DNA of 64,000 bases from NCBI GenBank assembly GCA_026873275.1, contig JANTUC010000002.1:2108001-2172000 (forward strand), given 5' to 3'. Under the pieces are notes generated by a model, which made no database searches, had not been told where the DNA came from, and worked only from the letters and a program-made list of their open reading frames with translations. Each line of letters starts with the position of its first letter. Position 1 is the stretch's first letter. The stretch is from Pseudopithomyces maydicus. Its lineage: Eukaryota; Ascomycota; Dothideomycetes; Pleosporales; Didymosphaeriaceae. Below are positions 11,960 through 20,726 of this stretch, piece by piece. Both the position numbers and the translations under genes were made by a program.

Positions 11960-12480
11960 ATGGCAGATAGTTCTCGCCTGAAAGCTACTGTGTTCGTGGG
12001 TGGTCTCGATCATGCCGTCACACAGCAGACCCTTTACCACGCCTTCCTGCCATTCGGCGACATCGTAGAGGTCAATTTGCCTAAACCAGAGGCGCCAGGC
12101 GCCAGCGATCCGCACAGAGGGTTCGGCTATGTGGAGTTCGAGACGGCCGGGGATGCAGCAGACGCCATCGACAACATGGACAGAAGTGAGCTTTACGGCC
12201 AGGTTATCAAAGTCGCGGCTGCCAAGCCCCAGAAGGATGCAAACGAAGGCCTGGGAAGCAAGACGGCCATATGGGAGCAGGTACGTGATTTGTCTGTGAT
12301 TCGGAAGCCCCGGTGTCCATCGGAACTGATGCGGTGCAGGAGGGCTGGATAGCGAAACACGCTGTGAGTGAAGAGGACCGACAGGCTGCTCAACAGAGCT
12401 CAAAGGAATCGGAAGATGGTCCGATGGACCCTATGCAAGGGCTCGAAGGGCTTGACGAAGCCGGTCCAAAGCCGGCTTGA
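11960..12480 (+). CDS. single-RRM RNA-binding protein (PPIE RRM-like)
   Basis: Two exons, 11960-12280 and 12340-12480; 153 aa. RRM in residues about 8-85: RNP2 is TVFVGGL and RNP1 is RGFGYVEF, both complete with aromatic residues. This RRM resembles the N-terminal RRM of cyclophilin E (Cyp33), and fungi carry it as a stand-alone protein whose tail reads KPQKDANEGLGSKTAIWEQ and ends DPMQGLEGLDEAGPKPA; both are present. No cyclophilin domain follows. Expected to bind RNA in the nucleus, probably in splicing or mRNA handling, but the role of the stand-alone form is not established. The 59-nt intron sits just after the WEQ codons. Confidence 0.88.
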
Positions 12481-12861
12481 CCGACATGGAACTCTGGCTT
12501 GAACTCATGCATGCGACTGTGGGGAAATTCATGAATCGAGGCGCAACGGGTTACAGGGTTCGGTTTTATGATACCACATTTCCTATCTGTAAAAGCGTAA
12601 TCGGAATGCAAGCTTCTCTCACCATATCAACGAAGTCTTCATGGTTGCATCTTTCCCGTCGAACGAAAGGATTCCTGGCCGGCAGCAGGGGTGATTTCAT
12701 ACCACGCAGTTTCCGTGTAGCAAAGTAACGTTCTGTATATGCCAGACATAGGAAAGTTTTGCTTGATTCTCTAGCACGATGCCTCTCCCTAGATTTGTAC
12801 AACGGGCTTTCCCCGAGCCCAATCCCCCCACCTTCGAATTTGCTTCTCGACTAGAACTGTA
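12481..12861. other. intergenic, convergent 3' regions
   Basis: 381 nt between two convergent genes. No RNA gene or repeat recognised. Confidence 0.45.
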
Positions 12862-13400
12862 CTAGTTACCTGCTTGCCTCTTGAGACGCAGGGTCTTGTC
12901 GACCACAAGCTTGCGGCCGAGCGAGAAGATGGCGGCACCAACGGCGATCCTATTCCTAGTTAGCCCGCACACACGCACGCTTGCACACACGACAGCGTGC
13001 GTCGGGACAAAGCAACGCTTACGCAAGGACGACACCTGCAAACGATTAGCTATGGGGCTCCTGTGCGGTAGGAGCGAGGCGAACTCACCGAGGGGGATCA
13101 ACTCGGCGGGTATCTTCTTCAACTGGCGCAGGCGTTGAGAGACGCCGTGGGCTATGATCAAACGTCCGTCAGACCCGTCGTGCTTCCAATTCTACCGCTG
13201 GCGGGCCAATTGCTTACCGGCGTGCTCCTCCTTCTGCTACAAGTCAGCGTCGGTCCGCAGCGATGGCGACGCAAAGGTGGTCAACTTACCGGCACAGGCT
13301 TCATCATGCGGGCTGTCTGGCGCATGTACATGGGAGCCGTCTGGCGCATGAACATCATCCGGGTGGGCTGCATGGCCCTTACGCTGGTAACCTTGAACAT
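12862..13400 (-). CDS. 99-aa putative mitochondrial inner-membrane protein, five exons
   Basis: Exons 13400-13290, 13236-13218, 13151-13089, 13035-13023, 12955-12862; lengths 111, 19, 63, 13 and 94 nt sum to 100 codons with all phases consistent. The N-terminus is Arg/Met-rich without acidic residues (MFKVTSVRAMQPTRMM...), a mitochondrial presequence. The rest has HGVSQRLRQLKKIPAELIPL, one short hydrophobic segment (GVVLANRIAVGAAIFSLG), and a basic tail VDKTLRLKRQAGN. This order (IPxELIPLG, membrane span, DKTLRLKRQ) fits fungal proteins annotated as B12D/MLRQ-like (NDUFA4-type) respiratory-chain subunits; I am only moderately sure of that name. The gene is divergent from COX12, which supports a respiratory role. 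The fourth exon is a 13-nt microexon. Confidence 0.65.
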
Positions 13401-13659
13401 GGTGTCTGGATCCGGGGCGGGTGGAAGAGTGGAGAGAGGGCTGACGCGTGGGTGGTAGGTCGAGAGGGTCGGGTGCGGTCGAACGTCACAGGTCGTTTGA
13501 GGATGGGATGGGTGCAGGAGCTCCAAAAACGCCGAGCCGCTAAGCAAGTGCAATCGAACCATATCGCACCTCAACTCCTCGTCTCACACTCGTCACCACC
13601 TGAACCGCAGCCATTGCCCCCGCACCCACGCCCTCGACGCCCGCATAACCACCGCAACC
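13401..13659. promoter_or_regulatory. divergent promoter, B12D/MLRQ-like gene / COX12
   Basis: 259 nt between head-to-head ATGs of two small genes whose products both look mitochondrial, so shared control of respiratory genes is plausible. No specific motif assigned. Confidence 0.5.
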
Positions 13660-14252
13660 ATGTCTGACGAGGAGACCGAGACCAAGCCTTTCAAGTTCGT
13701 CACTGGTGCGCGCCGCCCTGCCCGCCTGCGAGAGACCAGACGCTAACCTGAAGGAACAGCCGGTACGCCGCCCACCAAGGTCCCGCGAAGCTCCCAGCAG
13801 CTCCTGTCGAGCTCCGCATGGCCCCGGGAGCTGCTAGGGGCGCCCAAGGAGCAGCCCAGCTAACAGCCCAGGCTTCGACGCCCGCTTCCCGAACCAGAAC
13901 CAGACCAAGCACTGCTGGCAGAACTACGTCGACTACCACAAGTGCATCACCGCCAAGGGCGAGGACTTTGCGCCCTGTCGCCAGGTAACTGCCCTTGCCA
14001 TGTGCACCCGATTGCGTCGCGACTAACGTGCCGCTGCAGTTCCTCCTGGCCTACCGATCGCTCTGCCCCAGCGGCTGGACACAGCGATGGGACGACCAGC
14101 GTGGTATGTGTCATCCCGGGTGCGCCTGCGACTCCCCCGCATATACCCATCCAGGGCCGTGGGCACGCATGCTACGTACCTTCCGATTGTGACCTCAGTG
14201 GCTGACAATGGCTGTAGAGAAGGGAATCTTCCCGTGCAAGCTCGACCAGTAG
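13660..14252 (+). CDS. COX12: cytochrome c oxidase subunit VIb
   Basis: Exons 13660-13705, 13872-13984, 14040-14103, 14218-14252; 85 aa. The hallmark GFDARFPNQNQTKHCWQNY is present, with the twin motif C-x9-C (CWQNYVDYHKC) and C-x10-C (CRQFLLAYRSLC) that forms the disulfide-linked hairpin after Mia40 import into the intermembrane space. The C-terminus REKGIFPCKLDQ matches the family. Cox12 sits on the outer face of complex IV and takes part in assembly and copper delivery. The first intron as drawn is 166 nt. An alternative splits it around a 3-nt exon (CCG at 13759-13761) and gives VTAGFDARF instead of VTGFDARF; cDNA would decide. Confidence 0.93.
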
Positions 14253-15182
14253 ACTGTTCGCAACCATAGCTTGCGCGCTTCGGACAATATTTTCTTTGGT
14301 TGGAACATGTGAATCACAAATGGCACCCTCACGGGAGCGCGCCTGTATCATTAAGTTGCGAGAATAGCAATGACCCAGCTTGGATCCATCCACGATCACC
14401 AAACACTCTGCCACGCTCAAAAAAAAACAATACACATCTCATCTGCTGCTGCTCGCAGCCGTCCGGATTTGACACGCAAATTCGTTACTTCGTGATGGCC
14501 AAGATGCCCATGAGATGGTTTCAGCCCGGCACTGACGATTACCCATGTCGGGCTCACAGACTTCAGAACACATGGATTCGCTGAAGCCTTGCCCCATCCA
14601 TGACAAAGGAAAAAGTACCCAACCGAACCTGTTCGTCCATCCATGCCAATGTATGCGAAAAGGTATCATCCATATACAATCAAAATATCCGCTGAAACGA
14701 AACCATTCTCCTATCCAACCAACCCTAACATAACCTAACCCCACCGAATCCCCCCTCCTTCCCCCTTCCCCCTCCTCCTCCTCCTCCTCCTCCGGAACGT
14801 CGACAAAGGGTATGCATGCAATGCGACAGAATTCCTCGATAGTTGAACAACAGAATGAGGAACGAGTAGGTGTCGTCGGGCTGGGCATGCCGCACGCTTA
14901 TAGACGTAGATAGTTTGTGCCCTCGTTCTGGTAGTCTTGTACCGGTGGCAAGTGCGGCAAACCTAGAGACAGTCTCGCTGTGATAAACTTACTTTAGCGA
15001 TGGCTCTCCAACATGTATTTTGCTAGACGAACAAAAGAATACGAGCGGTCGAGGGAACAGGGGCTTGCCGTGTCGGGCAAGGCAACACGACACCCGCGAG
15101 GTGCGGTGCGGTGCGGTGCGGTGCTGCCACTTGATACAAGAAGCCTAGGTAGAAGATCTTGAGATAGGTAAGAACAGAGGCA
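14253..15182. other. intergenic with short tandem repeats
   Basis: 930 nt between convergent genes. Contains a (CCT)n tract at 14771-14793 and a (GTGCG)n tract at 15101-15124. No coding potential recognised. Confidence 0.5.
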
Positions 15183-17966
15183 CTAACGCTCTCGCCACCA
15201 ACTGGCAAATTTCTTCTTCTCGCCTGCACCTGCAGCCTCGAGGCTAAGGCTGCGATCATAGAGTTCCTACGATTGTCGTCAGTCAACTGTGGAGTGGCAA
15301 GGAGGATGTTATGCAAATGAAGCTTACCTCTTCGTCTTTCATGATCTTGATGTCAAGGATGAGATTCTTGATCTCGTCGTTCTGCCGCCACATCGGGTAC
15401 GGTGTTCCCTGTGCTCGTTGAACTCTGAAAATCACGTCGCCCATGAGCTCGAACTTTTTCCAGTTAATCCGCTCTTTACCTGTGACGCCGCCTGGGGGCG
15501 CCTCTCTCGAGTTGCGGCTTCCTGCGACGCCGAGAGATACACTAGTTCCAGGGTGTGGTGTAAAAACTTCTGGTTGTTTCGTCTTATCGGTCACGAACGT
15601 TGCATTTCCTTCCGATGCCGTTACTAAATCTCGTCGGTGGAGGGGGAGGTATGGAAGACGTTCCCTGGCGCTATTGTCCCATGCTAAACGATAGCACTTG
15701 TACGATTGTGATTGGCCCATGAGGATCTCGAGCTTCATATAATCGAGATTAGCTTGTTGAGGAACAAGCTCTCTAGTTGCCGCGAGACGATGCACCGCCG
15801 TACTGTTGATGCCAGCTAGTACAGCCCCGAGAGAGTTGTAATTGTTCACTTTTCGTAATTCACGCGCTACCTTCATCCACTTCTCCAGCATGAGAGCACG
15901 ATGTCGGTGCTTGTCGCGCATGAGAATGTAATGTTGGACAAGAAAGTGAAGGTGGTTGAAGTGATCTGTCATCCGTGTGACATTCTCCAGGCTTTTGAAT
16001 TTCTTCTTGTCCTCCGCGTTCATGCTTACATGACGGATTAAGTCCCGCGGTCGGATGGACGAAAACATGATCCAGTCGATTCTCGTCAGCTCTCTAGCGA
16101 TTGATTCTTCCGATTCTTCCATGAACTGTCGCCATTGTATCTTTGTAAGCGGTTTGATTGGGTTCGGGACAAGGTGTCTGGCCAATCGTTCGTTCTGCTC
16201 GACTTGTTGGAGGAGGGTTTGCGTTGAGCTGTAGGTCCCTTGGGTGGATCTCGAATTGCCGGTTGTACTGCTTCGCGCCACCGAGAGCCGTTCTGAAGAC
16301 ATGGACATGTGGCCTAGAGCCTTGGCGAAATCGTCATCTTCTGAATCCTCATCGAGAACAGTGTGGAAGGTAGGGATTTGCTCGGTTTGCGCTCGGAGAC
16401 GATCGCTGCACGCCCAATCGGTGTCATCGTCCTCTGTCACGGCCTCGTAATCATGCAGTATCTCCGTTGCGGCCACGGCGAATTCACGATTCCCAGCAAG
16501 GGCTGTGGCGAATCTGCGTAACGTCCTTCTGGTGGTGGGATATGCAAAATCGCCTGGATAGTAGCTTGTCCACTGTTGCAAAATGTTGAGGTAGCGTAGT
16601 TGTGCGATGATCCGTATTACCGGGGGTGCCCTTCGTTTCAGGGCTTCGAATCGTTTCAAAATTGCCTCGAGTAGCTGGCCGGGAGTCGCAAATTTCCTAT
16701 ACAGGGCAAGGAACATGGAAACAAATTTGGAATCCTTCTTGTCCATAGGCTGGGCCAAGAGTCGGTCAACTAGCTGGTCAAACGTATACCCGTTCTCATC
16801 CGAAGGTAGCTCGGAGGCATCAGCTGATTCTACATCGGAGCCTTCATCCTCTGACCCGTTCGAGTCGTATGGAGGCGATTCCTCCTCGAAGTTGAAGAAA
16901 GTTTTGTTTGCTTCGCTCGATTTGTACCGATGGCCTTTGACCTCGGATGATGTGGGCCGCAATCTTGCGGAGAATTCAGAGCTGGCACGCTCATGTCTAC
17001 GGTCCCAGGGGTCCTTGGCAGTGCTAGATCTCACTGCAGAGGAATTGGCGCGTCTGCGGGCCATTGATGCTTGAGATCGGGGTCGTTTGGATGATATGAT
17101 TGCACGTGTGATGACGGAGAGGCAGCCTCGGAAGGCCTCGGCGGATACTTGGGAGGTTTGAAAGGCATTCACTTCGCCCAAGAAGGTTTTGGCCTTTTTC
17201 TCGACAACGGCGGGATCGACCTTGCGATGGGCGGGGTGGTGGTCGCATTTGCAGCCAACCAGCACAAAAGGAAGGCCTGATCGGGACAGCAGACCTAATA
17301 TCTCGGGCACGCGTGCCAGGCTCTGCTCGCTGGTGACATCGTAGATGGTGACGGCGCCGTCGATGCGCGGGGTGGGCAGGTCGTCGAGCGATTCGGGCCA
17401 CTTGATTTGGTTCTGGTCGCGCAGGTGCACATCGTGAATAGACATCTCGAGGAAGCGCACGACGTAGAGACCGCCGTCGATGGTCATTCTGCGGGTGCAT
17501 ACCTGGGCCGGGGCTTGTTTCGGCAGGTTCAGAGCGTGGCGGATGAAGGTGGACTTGCCGGAGCCGCGAGCGCCCAGCACGGCGACATTGATGTCCTGCA
17601 TGGCCTGGGAGTCGCTGTAGCCGGACTGAGGTGCATGTGTCAGTGCTGACGACGGGGCGGGCGGGGCAGAGGGCAACTTACGGCGACAGACGGGGCGGGC
17701 GAGCGCGGGCTGGGGAGCTGGTCCATCTGGAGCGGGTGGCGGCCCTTGAGAGTGGTGGGGGACAGCGGGCCTTCGGTGTCGGAGGACGAGTCGACGGAGC
17801 TGGACGAGATGTCGAGCTTGGTGGGCTGTACGTGGTCCGGGAAGTGGTAGCGCTGGAAGAACTCGTCGCCGGCAATTTCCCAGTCGTCGCCATGCTCGCC
17901 CGCCGCATCGTGGTCGTGGGCGTGGTGCGCAGTCTGCGCGCGGCGGCTGTCGGGAGCCGGCTCCAT
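15183..17966 (-). CDS. Ras guanine-nucleotide exchange factor with N-terminal GTPase-like domain
   Basis: Three exons, 17966-17682, 17625-15328, 15266-15183; 888 aa. After a 95-residue acidic, low-complexity leader comes a small-GTPase fold: P-loop GARGSGKS at about 113-120, then TIYDVTSEQS and FVLVGCKCD (the NKxD position reads CKCD). A linker of about 100 residues leads to a RasGEF_N domain (from about residue 375, YTFDQLVDRLLAQP) and the catalytic CDC25-homology domain (about 600-860: IDWIMFSSIRPRDLIRH, NNYNSLGAVLAGI, LPYLPLHRRDL). The catalytic domain exchanges GDP for GTP on Ras-type GTPases at membranes. The last exon encodes ELYDRSLSLE and ends FASWWRER. The large exon is free of frameshifts. 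Start taken at ATG 17966; the upstream region is repeat-rich 5' UTR. Confidence 0.9.
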
Positions 17967-18115
17967 GTGATTGATGTGCGGCGCGCTCTTCGCCGTGGGT
18001 GCCGTCGGCAGGCTCTCTCTTTCCCTCTCTCTTTCTCTCCCTCTCCCTTTCCCTCGTTCTCTCTGGCTCTCTCTCTCTCTCTCTTCTAGCAGGCGGTGCT
18101 GGGGCGTGGCACGAC

Positions 18116-18146
<31 letters not shown>

Positions 18147-19118
18147 TTGTACATGGGCGCTGGGTGGAGCGGGGCTCGGCGGCGTCCTGGGAACATTGGG
18201 GCACGTCTTCTTCCACCGACGCGGCGTGCAGTCCTGGCGGTGGGCGAAGGGGGAGGGGGGCGGGTCAAAGCTGCGTCTCGCTCGTTCGCTGGCTGGCTGG
18301 CTGGCTGGCTGGCCTGCGTCTGCCGTGCTCTGGCCGTCGGTGTTGCGACCTCGAGCCGTGCTGAGGTGCGGTGGCCCTCTAGAGCCTGCCGCGCTTGGGC
18401 CTGCCGCCGCCGACGGACGGGGAAATGCACCTCCAGGGCTGGGCACAACGCCCGCTTCGGGCCACGGCTGCATGCTGCGAAAAAGCAACACGCAGCCTCC
18501 GTGCCGCTATCGTCGCCACCTCCGAAAAATAAAAACACGGGACGCTGCCCTGCCCTGGGGTCCTGGAGCCTTGGAGCGAGCCATGGAGCCATGGACCCTG
18601 GGGCTCCAAGGAGGGTCACGTGGCGTTGGACGGATCCATCCATCCATGATCCCACAACAAAACCAGGGTCCATTCCCCGCATCTCCCCCTCCCCTCCCCC
18701 TCCCCTCTCTCCATCCATTCACCAATTTCACCACTTTCACCACTTTCACCACCCGCCTGGCCTGGTTTCCACCCGTCTGACATGCACGTGCGGCTGAGCT
18801 GATGTGTCTACTGTACTCGCCTTCCCTTGGCACCACTCACTGCTTGTGCCCAGTACCACAGTACATCCATCCCCATTACTTCCTCACCGCCCACCCTGCC
18901 CAGGGAGGCTGCTTTATCGTGGCGCCTCCAAGCGAGCCGAGCATGTACATAGACATCAGCTAACGCAATACTGTGTCTGACTCGTCATCATATTCGTCAC
19001 CTGCTATCCCTTTCCACCGCCGTCAAACATCTAGCTACAGACTGTCCATTGATCATCCTTCGTGACACACATCCATGCCATTTCCATCGGCCCCCTTTCT
19101 ATCCTACCACCATGACCA
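17967..19118. promoter_or_regulatory. RasGEF upstream region with CT-rich and CTG repeats
   Basis: About 1.15 kb. Holds a CT-rich tract (about 18011-18088) and a (CTG)8 run at 18120-18143, both probably in the RasGEF 5' UTR or promoter, plus TTCACCAC repeats near 18719-18752. Reading frames here are repeat artefacts. The far end is the 3' flank of the next minus-strand gene, so the two genes are tandem on the same strand. Confidence 0.5.
18120..18149. repeat. (CTG)n microsatellite
   Basis: Eight CTG units followed by TTGTTG, about 150 nt upstream of the RasGEF start codon. Confidence 0.9.
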
Positions 19119-20726
19119 TCAGCCCCCGTAGAGCCCGCAGAACAGACCTCTCGCCTCTCTCGTCGTCTTCTTTCCCTTCTTTTCCTTCTGCTTTTCTTCT
19201 CTTACTAGCTCTTGTTCCTTTCTTTCTTCTAGCTCATTCGCCCTTCTTACCCGTTCTTGCACCCCCTCTCGCGCAGCCCGTCTCCGTGGTCCGTTCATCT
19301 CATGTCTACTCGGCCTCCTGCGAGCCATTCCTCTCTTATCTGGATTTTCTCGGTATATTACATCATCCGTCTCAGCAGCCTTCATGAAGTGGTCCTTGGA
19401 GGGACTTGTACGCCATCCGGTCGGTGTGCGCGAAAATTGCCGGGGTAAGAACGACGTACAAGGTAACCGAGTCCCTTGTCCTACCCGAACTCCACCCGAG
19501 TGTCTACTCTGACCTTCCACGGGCCCGACCAAGGGTTCTTGGTGTCCCCAAACGGGGTTCTGCCGTAAGGGATGATCCGATCCCCTAGTGTACGTCAAAG
19601 AGGATCCCTGCGAATACTTGGTCGTGCCTGACGCGCCGGATCCGCTCGATCTCGTCGAAGACGGCCGCGTTGAGCTGAATGACGTCTGTGGAGGACTTGA
19701 CGGTCTGGGGTCGGCCGGGTGGTGCTCGGTAGAGGCCAAGCTGACGTACGAGTTTGAAGAAGATGATCGCATGTTGGCTGTTGTTGTTTGGTTGGATACG
19801 TCCTTGTACCGGAGTAATCGTGGTTCGGACGCAGTAGACAAACTTCTCCGTAAGTCGCATGTGGCAATAGGAGCATAAAGGTCCAAAAACAAGCGACCGT
19901 CTATGATGCTTCCGTTGAGATTTCTGCCATCTCTGACACGATGGTGTGGGCGATTTTGGCCCATGGCTGGGATTTGATTGCTTGGTAACGGCTGCAAGAA
20001 ATGACGAAATGGACTGGCCTGTACATCAGGAACATGCGTTGACGGCGATGCAAGCGCTGACCGTCCTATTATGAAGCGCTCTCTTTCGCGCTGAACATTT
20101 TCGCGTTGAGCATTACCCTTGAGAAGAGCTTGTTCTCGCTTCACAAGTTCTCTCTCCCGTCGTGCATTCCATCCTCCTTTATACTGCCCTATTTCCTCCT
20201 TCTCCTTGTTGCATTGTTGTCTTCCAGGTTCCTTGCCCCCAGGCTGCAGTGACTGGAAACCATCTGTATTCAGTTGGTGTCTCGACAGCTCTCCTTCAGC
20301 AACAGGGGATAAGGAGCGGCCCCGAGGCTCGAAGGAAGAAGGCATAGACCGGCGTCTGGAATTGCTCCGAGTGCTGTTGTTTGGCTTTTTGGAATCGGTA
20401 AACGAACGCCGCAAGGTAGGGGTGACGGTGGAAGCTACAGGGACCCTTGCTGCATTCGCATGGCTGTGTTGAGACGTTGGCCATTGGATGGGGAGACTCT
20501 GCCTTTTGCTGGATTTGGAGCATATTGTCTCATTGTTATGCCGAGGATAGCGCTCCCTGTCTCCTCGGGGGGACGATACAACGGATTCTTGCGTGGTTTC
20601 TTGTTGAGGGGCGAATTCGCTGATAGTTTGGAGTGTATAACGCCGTCGCCTTAGTAGCTGTTGCTCTGTGGTGGATTTACTACCAGCTGTGCTCGGAGAG
20701 CTGGGGGTTGGCATTTGAAGAGGCAT
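19119..20726 (-). CDS. hypothetical basic, disordered protein with C-terminal coiled coil
   Basis: One uninterrupted exon, about 535 aa from the ATG at 20726 (MPLQMPTPSS). The frame stays open further up, but no better start is seen. Rich in Ser, Arg and Gln. A charged central segment (REREL...REQALLKGNAQREN) and a C-terminal one (RVRRANELEERKEQELVREE) look like coiled coils. It ends with the hydrophobic/Gly tail GLFCGLYGG. No catalytic domain recognised. Length, low stop density and a Ser/Pro/Arg composition typical of fungal disordered proteins support it as a real gene; function unknown. Confidence 0.6.
   Translation of the reverse strand: MPLQMPTPSSPSTAGSKSTTEQQLLRRRRYTLQTISEFAPQQETTQESVVSSPRGDRERYPRHNNETICSKSSKRQSLPIQWPTSQHSHANAARVPVASTVTPTLRRSFTDSKKPNNSTRSNSRRRSMPSSFEPRGRSLSPVAEGELSRHQLNTDGFQSLQPGGKEPGRQQCNKEKEEIGQYKGGWNARRERELVKREQALLKGNAQRENVQRERERFIIGRSALASPSTHVPDVQASPFRHFLQPLPSNQIPAMGQNRPHHRVRDGRNLNGSIIDGRLFLDLYAPIATCDLRRSLSTASEPRLLRYKDVSNQTTTANMRSSSSNSYVSLASTEHHPADPRPSSPPQTSFSSTRPSSTRSSGSGASGTTKYSQGSSLTYTRGSDHPLRQNPVWGHQEPLVGPVEGQSRHSGGVRVGQGTRLPCTSFLPRQFSRTPTGWRTSPSKDHFMKAAETDDVIYRENPDKRGMARRRPSRHEMNGPRRRAAREGVQERVRRANELEERKEQELVREEKQKEKKGKKTTREARGLFCGLYGG

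Noticed and set aside
18020..18491. N-terminal extension of the RasGEF with poly-Gln and Arg/Glu repeats
   Set aside because: Open frame comes from CAG and CT repeats; a good ATG with ordinary coding sequence follows at 17966, so this is more likely 5' UTR.
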